27,567 nucleotides of DNA. Origin: Lachnospiraceae bacterium (GTDB taxonomy: Bacteria; Bacillota; Clostridia; Lachnospirales; Lachnospiraceae). The notes below the pieces were generated by a model. It was not told the origin of the DNA. It searched no databases and saw only the letters and a program-made list of their open reading frames with translations. Positions 1-7,643 of this stretch are shown piece after piece (positions within the stretch are counted from its first letter, which is position 1; the number at the start of each line of letters is the position of its first letter). The stretch spans positions 1 through 27,567 of the forward strand of contig CABJAM010000020.1 of NCBI GenBank assembly GCA_902363555.1. The letters run 5' to 3'. Both the position numbers and the translations under genes were made by a program.

Positions 1-78
1 ATAGAAAACAGGATATCTGAGAACAGGATACAGGTAAAAGAGGAGGAAAAATAAACTGCCCCACTTTAAAAAATGTCC

Positions 79-106
79 TTGACAAGGGGAACAGTTCAAA
101 AATACT
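79..106 (+). promoter_or_regulatory. Candidate sigma-A promoter in front of the left palindrome
   Basis: A perfect TTGACA (79-84) is followed after 16 bases by AATACT (101-106), a 4/6 match to the -10 consensus. Transcription would begin near 113, at the foot of the stem of the branched palindrome 98-303. The -10 box itself lies in the outermost part of that stem. This makes a structured transcript possible but does not prove one, because the -10 is weak and no coding sequence follows. Confidence 0.3.
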
Positions 107-303
107 GCGTTGAGGAGGGAATGCCGTTCGGCTAGGTGATACGTCGGCGCCAGGAGCGGCCCGGGCCCAATGCAGCCAATGCTCTGAGGACCATTGGCCG
201 CTTGGGCCCTTGCGTTTGGCGCGGGTAGCGTCCAATCGCATCCGCTCCTGACACCGCCGTTTCACCAAGTCTCTCTGGCATCCCCTCCTATGCACAGTAT
301 TTT
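98..303. repeat. Branched imperfect palindrome: basal stem capped by two hairpins
   Basis: The basal stem pairs AAAATACTG (98-106) with CAGTATTTT (295-303), 114-125 with 277-288, and 141-159 with 242-260, with mismatches between these blocks. Two hairpins sit on top. The first pairs 163-181 with 192-209 around a 10-base loop and contains GGGCCC at its base. The second pairs 212-222 with 228-239 around GGGTA. Both strands can draw the same three-way junction, so this could be a structured RNA, a cruciform-forming DNA element or a degenerate non-autonomous mobile element. No open reading frame inside looks real. It is not recognised as a known RNA family. Confidence 0.6.
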
Positions 304-425
304 CCCCCAGCCCCCGCAACCCCGCCCCGCCGTAATCCCCCGCCCCTTCCGCCCTCTACTTCATCGCGTAAAAATCATCAAACATTTGCTTAATGTCCAA
401 ACCCTCGTAATTTCCTTAATAAAAA

Positions 426-473
426 GCCCTTATGATAAAAGCATCGTAGAACCGAAGCACTTATCATAGGGGC
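426..473. repeat. Stem-loop between the two large palindromes
   Basis: GCCCTTATGATAA (426-438) pairs with TTATCATAGGGGC (461-473) with a single T:G position, leaving a 22-base loop. No T-run follows on the plus strand; on the minus strand a short T-run follows the stem, so a weak terminator reading leftwards is possible. Nothing else gene-like is visible between 304 and 495. The C-rich stretch 304-350 has no feature that I can name. Confidence 0.45.
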
Positions 474-495
474 GTTAAAGTCATATAAATAAAAC

Positions 496-1120
496 GTTAA
501 TTTTTTGACACACGGAACGCAGCAGCGATTGCGTGCGTCCGTGGTGCGACAGGGGGCCCGCTGGCCGGGATGCTTTTCCTGGGCGCCAGCGCCGCGGCTG
601 TTTTATCGGCGTGCTGAGGCTGCGCCTTGGATGGCCCGGGCTGTGCCCCTGGAGGCGCTTTTTCCCGGACCGGAGCCGCACCTTTGACGCGCTGCCCTGT
701 GCCCTATTGGAAAAGGCTTACGCAGGACTTTAGAGAAACTTGGATTAAAAAGGCAATAATTTCGGACCAAAATCCGAGCTTACAAAGCCGGATTTTGAGT
801 GCCAAGTTCAGCCAAAATCATAAAGAATTTGGATGAACATTGGCACGGTGTCCGAAATTATTGCCTTTTTAATCCTAGTTGAACTTAAGTCCGAAGACGG
901 CCTTTACCAAAAGGGCACAGGGCAATGCGTCAAAGGTGCGGCCCCGGTCCAGGAAAAAGCGCCTCCAGGGGCACAGCCCGGGCCATCCAAGGCGCAGCCT
1001 CAGCACGTCGGCAAACAACCGCGGCGTCGGCGCCCAGGAAAAGCATCCCGGCCAGCGGGCCCCCTGTCGCACCGCGGACGCACGCAATCGCATACCCCCG
1101 CAATGTGCGTCATCAAAAAA
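496..1120. repeat. Giant inverted repeat (about 620 bp) with a two-hairpin cap
   Basis: The GC-rich arms 525-716 and 900-1091 are reverse complements at about 93% by hand alignment (roughly 13 substitutions and one indel over about 190 bases, nearly all transitions). Pairing continues more weakly inward and becomes perfect for 26 bases, 742-767 with 850-875. The apex carries two hairpins: 768-797 (nine plus four base pairs with one bulged A) and 799-846. The outer edges are T-rich on the left (about 500) and A-rich on the right (about 1115). The element abuts the glucokinase stop codon at 1127. The open frames crossing the arms are arginine- and proline-rich mirror translations of the same repeat and are not credible genes. 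No transposase is present. A fold-back or MITE-like element, or a very long structured RNA, are the main options. Confidence 0.75.
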
Positions 1121-1126
1121 ATTCAC

Positions 1127-2071
1127 TTACAGCAGTACAAGCTTCGCAGCCCCCACCATTCCAGCATCATTTCCCAATGTAGCCAATGCAAATTCCGTAT
1201 CCCGAAGTGCATGGAACGCAATCGGTTTAAACGCCTCCTGGATCTTATCGATCAGATACTGTCCAGCCTTAGAAACACCGCCGCCAATAACAATAATCTC
1301 AGGATTCACCACAGCGCAGATCGCCCCGAGCGCCTTACCAAGATACTTCGCCAGAATATCCACAATACTCTCAGCGCCGGCATCCCCAGCCTTTGCAGCA
1401 TCCAGCACATCCTTTGCCGTAATCTCCTCCAGATCTCTGAGCGTCGTCGGTGTATCCGTTTCCTCCACAAGACGTTTCGCCAGCTTCACAAGGCCGGTTG
1501 CGGAAGCGATCTGCTCCAGACAACCCGTATTACCGCAGCCGCACACACCGATCGTATCCTCAGGGTCCACGATATGGATATGTCCGATCTCACCGGCAGC
1601 GCCGCAAACACCGGCCACGATCTCGCCGCCCAGGATGATTCCGCCGCCACAGCCGGTACCAAGAGTTACCATGACAAGATCCTCGTGGCCCTTGCCGCCG
1701 CCCTGCCACTGCTCGCCTAAAGCGGCCACATTGGCATCATTACCGGCCTTAACAGGAACACCAAGAAGTTTGCTCAGCTCTTCGGCGCAATTGAATACGC
1801 CCCAGCCCAGGTTAACGCACATGAGCACGGTGCCGTCGCTCTTTACAGGCCCAGGAACGCCCATACCTGCGCCCACAACATCCGCCATGTCGATCCCCTT
1901 ATCTGCTATGTATTTTTTTACGGAAGCAGCCACATCCTCAAGAATATACTTTCCGCCATCCTCTGTGCGTGTGGTGATCTCCCACTTGTCCACAATATTT
2001 CCTTCTGTAGTAAATACACCGATCTTTACCGTCGTTCCCCCGATATCGATACCAAAACAAATTTTAGACAC
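1127..2071 (-). CDS. glcK: ROK-family glucokinase
   Basis: This 314-residue cytoplasmic kinase is expected to phosphorylate glucose with ATP at the entry of glycolysis. The N-terminal phosphate-binding motif DIGGTT is at residues 9-14. The catalytic Asp lies in GNDANVAALGE (Asp112). The ROK zinc site is complete: His164 in EIGHIHI, then Cys177, Cys179 and Cys184 in CGCGNTGC. Length and motif order are those of Firmicute GlcK proteins. The start is a GTG at 2069-2071, preceded by an AGGAGG ribosome site about seven bases upstream. It lies downstream of hprK on the same strand, although the 250-base gap may carry its own signals. An N-acetylmannosamine or other sugar kinase of the ROK family cannot be excluded, but the context with hprK favours glucokinase. 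Its stop codon touches the giant palindrome. Confidence 0.9.
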   Translation of the reverse strand: MSKICFGIDIGGTTVKIGVFTTEGNIVDKWEITTRTEDGGKYILEDVAASVKKYIADKGIDMADVVGAGMGVPGPVKSDGTVLMCVNLGWGVFNCAEELSKLLGVPVKAGNDANVAALGEQWQGGGKGHEDLVMVTLGTGCGGGIILGGEIVAGVCGAAGEIGHIHIVDPEDTIGVCGCGNTGCLEQIASATGLVKLAKRLVEETDTPTTLRDLEEITAKDVLDAAKAGDAGAESIVDILAKYLGKALGAICAVVNPEIIVIGGGVSKAGQYLIDKIQEAFKPIAFHALRDTEFALATLGNDAGMVGAAKLVLL

Positions 2072-2091
2072 TTCTGAATATCCTCCTTATT

Positions 2092-2289
2092 TGTAAATAA
2101 ATATTTTATCTTTCCCGCTGCCTGCACCTGTCTTTGCTCTGCTCCGACAGGCCGCGGCACTCACCACGAAGGGCGCTTATGCCCCTTTGTGGCTCGCAGC
2201 TTGGCGCCAGAGCGTGTTTGAAAAATACTCTGGCAGGCATCAGGCCGGAGCATGTCCGGCCTGCGGTTGATCCACATGTAAATAAATAT
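2092..2289. repeat. Hairpin-rich block bounded by a 13-bp direct repeat, between hprK and glcK
   Basis: TGTAAATAAATAT occurs at 2092-2104 and again at 2277-2289, enclosing 172 bases. The enclosed DNA is much more GC-rich than the repeats and contains at least three stems. These are 2164-2173 with 2184-2193 (one mismatch), 2206-2212 with 2228-2234 (GCCAGAG/CTCTGGC), and 2241-2249 with 2255-2263 (nine perfect base pairs around GCATG). No open frame is credible. The arrangement looks like an inserted non-coding element with a target-site duplication, but the repeats are AT-rich and may be coincidental. Confidence 0.5.
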
Positions 2290-2321
2290 GCGCCGCTCAG
2301 CGCTGTATGCAGAAAGTAACG

Positions 2322-3293
2322 TTATTCATCCTCAGCGTCATTTTCAGCGCGTTTCTTCTGAAGATTTCCGGTCACACGGCGGTATAACTCGTGCGCCGCA
2401 TTATAGCCCATCTGCTTCTGACGGTAATTTACAGCCGCAGACTCAACGATGATCGCAAGATTTCGGCCCGGTCGGATCGGAATCGAATGGCAGACCACCT
2501 TATGGCCGAGAAATTCTGTATACTGTTCTTCCATACCGAGACGGTCGTATTCCTTATCCCGGTCCCATTCCTCCAGCTTTATGACCAGATTAATGTTCTG
2601 TGTCTCTTTAACACTTTCCACACCGAACAGTGTTTTTACATCGATAATACCGATACCGCGAAGCTCGATAAAATACCGGGTAATATCCGGCGCCGTACCC
2701 ACAAGTACGTCCTCACCGATCTTCTTGATCTCCACCACATCATCGGAAACAAGACGGTGGCCGCGCTTAATAAGCTCCAAAGCCGCCTCACTCTTACCGA
2801 TACCACTCTCACCGATGATCAGAACGCCCTCGCCGTAAACATCCACGAGAACGCCGTGAATGGAAATACGCGGCGCCAGCTCTTCATTGAGCACATGCAT
2901 AACTTTGGCCAGAAAATACGATGTGCCCATATCGGTGAGCAGGATAGGAATACCGTATTTATCGCCAAGCTTTATAATATCATCCCCGGGTCTGTTGTTC
3001 CGGCAGAAAACGAGACACGGAATACCGGTCTGGAACATCTTTTCGATGCTGGCTGCACCTTTATCCTCATAAACCTGAGTAATATAAGAATATTCCACAT
3101 TTCCGATGATCTGAAGACGGTTGTTGTCGAAAAAGTCATAATAACCTGCAAGCTGTAAGGCCGGCCGGTTGATATCCGTCTGTTTTATCAGTATTTTGTT
3201 TGTATTAATATCCGGATTCAGATTGGTAAGGCCGAGCTTCTCAATGATCTTGCTGAGCTTTACACTATAATTCCCCTTACAATTGTCAAACAT
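2322..3293 (-). CDS. hprK: HPr kinase/phosphorylase
   Basis: HprK phosphorylates HPr on Ser46 using ATP or pyrophosphate and reverses the reaction with phosphate, so it sets carbon catabolite repression and PTS uptake. The 323-residue protein has the usual two-part layout: an N-terminal domain, then a kinase core. The core carries His146 (ISIHGVLVDV), the Walker A loop GESGIGKSE at 161-169, the paired aspartates of LVSDD (181-185) and the family signature LRGIGIIDVKTLFG at 211-224. I chose the ATG at 3291-3293 because GGAGG lies six bases upstream and the protein then begins at the usual place; the frame is open 60 bases further but overlaps uvrC. It follows uvrC by 56 bases, so the two are probably cotranscribed. 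Confidence 0.96.
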   Translation of the reverse strand: MFDNCKGNYSVKLSKIIEKLGLTNLNPDINTNKILIKQTDINRPALQLAGYYDFFDNNRLQIIGNVEYSYITQVYEDKGAASIEKMFQTGIPCLVFCRNNRPGDDIIKLGDKYGIPILLTDMGTSYFLAKVMHVLNEELAPRISIHGVLVDVYGEGVLIIGESGIGKSEAALELIKRGHRLVSDDVVEIKKIGEDVLVGTAPDITRYFIELRGIGIIDVKTLFGVESVKETQNINLVIKLEEWDRDKEYDRLGMEEQYTEFLGHKVVCHSIPIRPGRNLAIIVESAAVNYRQKQMGYNAAHELYRRVTGNLQKKRAENDAEDE

Positions 3294-3349
3294 GGAAAAC
3301 CTCCTCGTTAAAGTATATGGTTCCATTTTACCATAATTGGATACACACA

Positions 3350-5206
3350 TCAATGGAAAAAATCATATACCTTCTGCGCCGCCGCCATATTCATCGAATC
3401 AATGGCCGCCATCTCCTCTGCCGTGGCATTCTGGATGGCTTCGATTTCTTTAAAATGACGCAGCAGCGCCTTTCTCCGGGCCGGGCCGATCCCCTCGATA
3501 TCGTCCAGAACGGAATGGACCTGTCCTTTTTGGCGCAGGCTCCGGTGATATTCGATGGCAAACCGGTGGGCCTCATCCTGAATACGGGTAATGAGCTTAA
3601 AGCACTCAGAATTCCGGCTGATGGGGATTTCTACATTATTATAATATAATCCACGGGTATTGTGGTGGTCATCCTTGACCATACCGCACACGGGAATATT
3701 TATATGGAGCTGGGAAAGGACCCGCAGAGCCACATTCACCTGTCCGCGGCCGCCGTCCATCATAATCAGATCCGGAAAACGCGAAAAACTTCCCATGGCC
3801 GGGTCCATGCCCTTGGCCTCCAGCTCCTTCTGCTCTTCCAGACCATGGGTCAGCCGACGCGTCAAAACCTCTTCCATGGACTGGTAATCATCCTGGCCTT
3901 TAAACCACTTGATCTTAAATTTACGATAGGCATTTTTCCGGGGCTTGCCGTCCTCATAGACGATCATCGAACCCACATTTTCATAGCCGCTCGTATTGGA
4001 AATATCAAAAGCCTCGATCCGCTGAATGGACGGGATGTCCAGAGCATCGGCAATCTCGCGGACAGCGCCGATGGTCCGGGCCTCCTCACGCTTAATCTTT
4101 TCACTGTCTTTAATAAGGACCATACTGGCATTTTTCGCCGCCAGCTCCACAAGCCGCTCCTTCTCACCCTTTTTGGGCACCGTGATCGTCACCTTCTGGC
4201 CGCGGCGCTGTGTCAGCCATTCCACAATAATATCCTTCTCCAAAATATCCTCCTGTAACAGAAGGTTTCCGGGAATAAAAGGCGTACCGGCATAAAACTG
4301 CTTTACAAATGCCGTGAGGATCTCGCTGTGGGTTTCATTTTCCACGCCTGTAAGGTAAAAATGATCGCGGCCGATCAGTTTTCCCGAACGGATGAAAAAC
4401 ACCTGTACAACTGCCTCATCAGCGGCCTTGGCAAAGGCGATCACATCCCGGTCGTCCATATGGGAGCTGGTGATTTTCTGCTTCTGGGAAATCTGTTTTA
4501 CACTATTTAGCAGATCCCGGTATTCAATGGCTTTCTCAAAATCCATGGCCTCGGAAAATTCCATCATCTTTTCCTGGAGCATGGCAGTAACTTCTTTATA
4601 ATTCCCGCCCAGAAAGCTCAGTGCGCCGGACACATTTTTGCGGTAATCCTCCGCGGAAATATAGGCCTGGCAGGGCGCGTCACACTGGCCGATATGGTGA
4701 TACAGGCAGGGGCGGTCATTGCCAATCTCCTTTGGGAGACTGCGGTTGCAACTGCGGATCTTGTAGATCTTTCTCAGCAGATCGATCGTATCCTTCACCG
4801 CAAAACCACTCGTATAAGGGCCAAAATACCGCGCTCCGTCTTTTTTCATTTTGCGCACCATCATAATCCGCGGGTAGGGCTCGTTGACCGTCACACGGAT
4901 ATATGGATAAGTTTTGTCATCCTTGAGCATGGTGTTGTACTTGGGCCGGTGCTCCTTGATCAGATTGCACTCCAGCACAAGCGCTTCCAGCTCCGAATCG
5001 GTGACAATGTATTCAAACCGTGCGATCTTCGGCACCATGCTGGCAATCTTTGGCGATTTGCCACGGCTGCTCTGAAAATACTGTCGCACCCGGTTTTTCA
5101 GGCTGATGGCTTTGCCGACGTAAATAATATCGTCGTGAGCATCATGCATTATGTAGACACCCGGCTTTGCGGGAAGCTTTTTTAATTCTTCTTCAATATC
5201 AAACAC
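3350..5206 (-). CDS. uvrC: Excinuclease ABC subunit C
   Basis: UvrC makes the dual incisions in nucleotide excision repair after UvrAB has marked damage. Reading from GTG 5204-5206, the protein has 618 residues, normal for the family. The N-terminal GIY-YIG nuclease domain shows PGVYIMHD and IIYVGKA in the first 35 residues. Four cysteines (153, 167, 175, 179) fit the iron-sulfur site known in UvrC proteins. The UVR helix pair is near 195-230, the RNase H-like second nuclease around 390-530 (FDISNTSG, MMDGGRGQVNVA), and the helix-hairpin-helix DNA-binding end includes IEGIGPARRKALL. The alternative GTG three codons upstream lies directly against the GGAAGG ribosome site, so the inner GTG is preferred. 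ftsH ends about 90 bases upstream. Confidence 0.96.
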   Translation of the reverse strand: MFDIEEELKKLPAKPGVYIMHDAHDDIIYVGKAISLKNRVRQYFQSSRGKSPKIASMVPKIARFEYIVTDSELEALVLECNLIKEHRPKYNTMLKDDKTYPYIRVTVNEPYPRIMMVRKMKKDGARYFGPYTSGFAVKDTIDLLRKIYKIRSCNRSLPKEIGNDRPCLYHHIGQCDAPCQAYISAEDYRKNVSGALSFLGGNYKEVTAMLQEKMMEFSEAMDFEKAIEYRDLLNSVKQISQKQKITSSHMDDRDVIAFAKAADEAVVQVFFIRSGKLIGRDHFYLTGVENETHSEILTAFVKQFYAGTPFIPGNLLLQEDILEKDIIVEWLTQRRGQKVTITVPKKGEKERLVELAAKNASMVLIKDSEKIKREEARTIGAVREIADALDIPSIQRIEAFDISNTSGYENVGSMIVYEDGKPRKNAYRKFKIKWFKGQDDYQSMEEVLTRRLTHGLEEQKELEAKGMDPAMGSFSRFPDLIMMDGGRGQVNVALRVLSQLHINIPVCGMVKDDHHNTRGLYYNNVEIPISRNSECFKLITRIQDEAHRFAIEYHRSLRQKGQVHSVLDDIEGIGPARRKALLRHFKEIEAIQNATAEEMAAIDSMNMAAAQKVYDFFH

Positions 5207-5232
5207 GTTGACCACCTTCCTTTATAAACGAA

Positions 5233-5266
5233 TGGAGCGTGTCTGAAAGTTCATTCCGACACGCTC
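5233..5266. repeat. Strong stem-loop between ftsH and uvrC
   Basis: GGAGCGTGTC (5233-5242) pairs perfectly with GACACGCTCC (5257-5266) around a 14-base loop that has TGAA/TTCA inner pairing. It lies downstream of the ftsH stop and upstream of uvrC, so it may end or attenuate ftsH transcription. No good T-run follows on the minus strand, so a classic intrinsic terminator is doubtful. The sequence AGCGTGTYTGAAA recurs at 2211-2223, which suggests a small dispersed repeat. Confidence 0.55.
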
Positions 5267-5298
5267 CGGCATTGCTGAATCGTTGCTTCTTTTAAAAA

Positions 5299-7428
5299 TC
5301 AGTCTTTTACCCGAACAGAGGACGGATCGCCGTCATCTCCGGCCGTCGTTTTCGTCTCATCCTCGGGGTCCGGGATATAAGCCGGATTGATGGCGTCAGG
5401 GTTCCAGCGGCCATTGACAAACGCACCTCTTGGGAGCTCCTTGCGCACCTCTCTGAAATCTCCGTTATCATCCGATGGGTCTGAGTGTTGACCACCGCTC
5501 TGCACCTGTGGCTCCCGGACATCCAGCGTACTCTCAGTGTTGTTGTCGTTTGACAGACCTTCGGAGCTTTCGTCCGTCTCGGGAGTGATTCCCCGGACTT
5601 CATTGAAAATATCCATAAATTCCTTACCGGTAATGGTTTCATTTTCAATAAGGTAGTCGCTGATCTTATCGAGAGCCTCCAGATTGTCTTTCAGCAGGTC
5701 AATAGACGTCTGATAAGCCGCCTTGAGGATGCGCATAACCTCCTCGTCGATCTGCCCGGCGGTGGCGTCGCCGCAATTTAATACAGCGCGGCCATCCAGG
5801 TAACGGTTCTCTATGGATTCCAGACTCATCAGGCCGAACTTATCGGACATACCATACTGGGTCACCATGGCTCTTGCCAGGGCAGTGGCCCGCTCGATAT
5901 CGTTGGATGCACCGGTGGTCACAGTGTCAAACTTAACACTCTCCGCTGCACGTCCACCGAACAATACGACCAGCTCCTCCTCGATCTCCTGCTTGGACAT
6001 CAAGTACTTTTCTTCCTCCGGCATCTGCATCGTATAGCCAAGGGCGCCCATAGTACGGGGCACAATGGTGATCTTCTGGACCGGCTCAGTATTTTTCTGC
6101 AAGGCCGCAGCCAATGCATGGCCGACCTCATGGTAGGAAACGATTTTCCGTTCCTTGGCGCTGAGCACACGGTCCTTCTTCTCCTTACCGGCGATAACCA
6201 CTTCCACAGACTCGAACAGATCAGCCTGGGAAACAGCCTGGCGGTTGTGCTTGACCGCATTGAGAGCAGCTTCATTGATAATATTGGCCAGATCGGAACC
6301 TACGGCTCCGCTGGTAGCCAGACCGATCTCGTGGAAATCCACAGTCTCGTCCATATTGACATTTTTCGCATGGACCTTCAATGTCTCGATACGCCCTTTA
6401 AGGTCCGGCTTTTCCACGATGATGCGGCGGTCAAAACGGCCCGGACGAAGCAGCGCTTTATCAAGTATTTCCGGACGGTTCGTGGCCGCCAGAATAATAA
6501 TACCTTTAGAAGAGTCAAAGCCGTCCATCTCTGAGAGTAACTGATTTAATGTCTGCTCACGCTCGTCATTGCCGCCGTAGCGGGAATCACGGCTTTTACC
6601 GATGGCATCCAGCTCATCGATAAAAATGATACACGGCGCAGACTGCTGAGCCTGCTTGAACAGATCCCGGACACGGGAAGCACCCACGCCCACAAACATT
6701 TCCACAAAGTCCGAACCGGACAGGGAATAAAACGGCACATTCGCCTCACCGGCCACAGCTCTGGCCAGAAGGGTTTTACCTGTACCTGGAGGGCCCACAA
6801 GCAGAGCGCCTTTGGGAAGCTTGGCGCCGATGCGTGTGTAGCGTTCCGGATTGTGAAGGAAATCCACGATCTCGCGCAGAGACTCTTTGGACTCCTCCTG
6901 CCCGGCCACATCTAAAAAGGTGACGCCGGTTTTCTTCTGTACATAAACCTTCGCATTGCTCTTTCCTACGCCCATGACGCCGCCGCCCTTGGACATGGCC
7001 TTAAATACGAACATCATAACCACATAGATCAACACAAGCGGTAAAATATAGTATAGAAGAATGGTCATCAGCGTAGAGCTGGATTTCTGGATTTCTCTTT
7101 TGTAGGTGACACCGGCTTTCTCCAGACGGTCCGTCAGGTTCAGGTCGGTCATAGCTCCGGTATAATAGACCATCCCCATCAGTTGGTTGTCATCCATGCG
7201 GCTGATCTCGATGGTTCCGTCATTTTTGACAAGAACCTCCCGAACCTCACCTTTTTCCACCCACTGCAAAAATTCATTGTAAGTGATCTCTTCCCGACGT
7301 TTTTCACGAAGCTGTGCGGACAACGCATTGAAAAGCAAAAGTACTACCAGTGCACACACACCGATAATAACCATATTCATCACATTTTTGTTCTTTTTAT
7401 TATTATTATCATCCTGCCTGTTATCCAT
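5299..7428 (-). CDS. ftsH: ATP-dependent zinc metalloprotease FtsH
   Basis: FtsH is a membrane-anchored hexameric AAA+ protease that degrades misassembled membrane proteins and some regulators. From the ATG at 7426-7428 (GGAGG six bases upstream) it has 709 residues. A first membrane helix lies near residues 17-40, an extracytoplasmic segment follows, and a second helix is near 115-140. The AAA module has Walker A GPPGTGKT (202-209), Walker B IIFIDELDA (257-265) and the second region of homology ending in RPGRFDRR. The zinc motif HEVGH is at 423-427. After the protease domain there is a tail of about 90 residues, rich in Asp, Glu, Ser and Asn, that ends SSVRVKD; such tails vary between species and are probably disordered. 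The gene has its own promoter at 7499-7527. Confidence 0.97.
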   Translation of the reverse strand: MDNRQDDNNNKKNKNVMNMVIIGVCALVVLLLFNALSAQLREKRREEITYNEFLQWVEKGEVREVLVKNDGTIEISRMDDNQLMGMVYYTGAMTDLNLTDRLEKAGVTYKREIQKSSSTLMTILLYYILPLVLIYVVMMFVFKAMSKGGGVMGVGKSNAKVYVQKKTGVTFLDVAGQEESKESLREIVDFLHNPERYTRIGAKLPKGALLVGPPGTGKTLLARAVAGEANVPFYSLSGSDFVEMFVGVGASRVRDLFKQAQQSAPCIIFIDELDAIGKSRDSRYGGNDEREQTLNQLLSEMDGFDSSKGIIILAATNRPEILDKALLRPGRFDRRIIVEKPDLKGRIETLKVHAKNVNMDETVDFHEIGLATSGAVGSDLANIINEAALNAVKHNRQAVSQADLFESVEVVIAGKEKKDRVLSAKERKIVSYHEVGHALAAALQKNTEPVQKITIVPRTMGALGYTMQMPEEEKYLMSKQEIEEELVVLFGGRAAESVKFDTVTTGASNDIERATALARAMVTQYGMSDKFGLMSLESIENRYLDGRAVLNCGDATAGQIDEEVMRILKAAYQTSIDLLKDNLEALDKISDYLIENETITGKEFMDIFNEVRGITPETDESSEGLSNDNNTESTLDVREPQVQSGGQHSDPSDDNGDFREVRKELPRGAFVNGRWNPDAINPAYIPDPEDETKTTAGDDGDPSSVRVKD

Positions 7429-7448
7429 GTTTTCCTCCTTCCAGTTAC

Positions 7449-7471
7449 GGAATGCACTAAAAACGCATTCC
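7449..7471 (-). promoter_or_regulatory. Stem-loop in the ftsH 5' leader
   Basis: GGAATGC (7449-7455) pairs perfectly with GCATTCC (7465-7471) across a nine-base loop. It lies in the predicted ftsH leader, about 20 bases before the start codon and just upstream of the GGAGG site. It could affect mRNA stability or ribosome access. No T-run follows, so it is not a terminator. Confidence 0.4.
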
Positions 7472-7498
7472 AATGGGCAGACTATCCCATACTTTAAT

Positions 7499-7527
7499 AC
7501 TATATCTTAAATTTGCGTTCACGTCTA
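7499..7527 (-). promoter_or_regulatory. ftsH promoter
   Basis: On the minus strand TAGACG (-35, 7522-7527) is separated by 17 bases from TATAGT (-10, 7499-7504). Transcription would begin near 7492 and give a leader of about 65 bases with a stem-loop just before the ribosome site. It lies immediately downstream of the lspA terminator, so ftsH has its own start. Confidence 0.6.
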
Positions 7528-7550
7528 CACTAAATCTAAAAAATATATTG

Positions 7551-7590
7551 AAAAAACAAAAACGGCCGAAATTCTTCATATCGACCGTTT
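7551..7590 (-). terminator. Rho-independent terminator of lspA
   Basis: Reading the minus strand, AAACGGTCGA (7581-7590) pairs with its partner at 7560-7569 through one G:T position. The stem is followed by TTTTTGTTTTTT, ending near 7551. It is about 50 bases downstream of the lspA stop and fits an intrinsic terminator well. Confidence 0.8.
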
Positions 7591-7643
7591 AATGCTATAT
7601 GATAAAGTACACGATAAAATTTCAGGCCTGCCCGGACAGTTCA

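Noticed and set aside
496..1120. Complete insertion sequence
   Set aside because: No transposase or recombinase frame and no convincing target-site duplication were found.
481..1126. Paired small frames in the two palindrome arms that encode nearly the same Arg/Pro-rich peptide
   Set aside because: The similarity follows from the inverted repeat itself; there is no codon-position bias in the differences and no ribosome site.
833..2096. Long plus-strand open frames crossing the palindrome and running antisense to the glucokinase gene
   Set aside because: They are mirror readings of the clear ROK kinase and of the GC-rich repeat; they lack ribosome sites and have no family motif.
7429..7473. 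Longer ftsH reading from an upstream ATG
   Set aside because: It would read through the leader hairpin and lacks a ribosome site, while the inner ATG has GGAGG at ideal distance.
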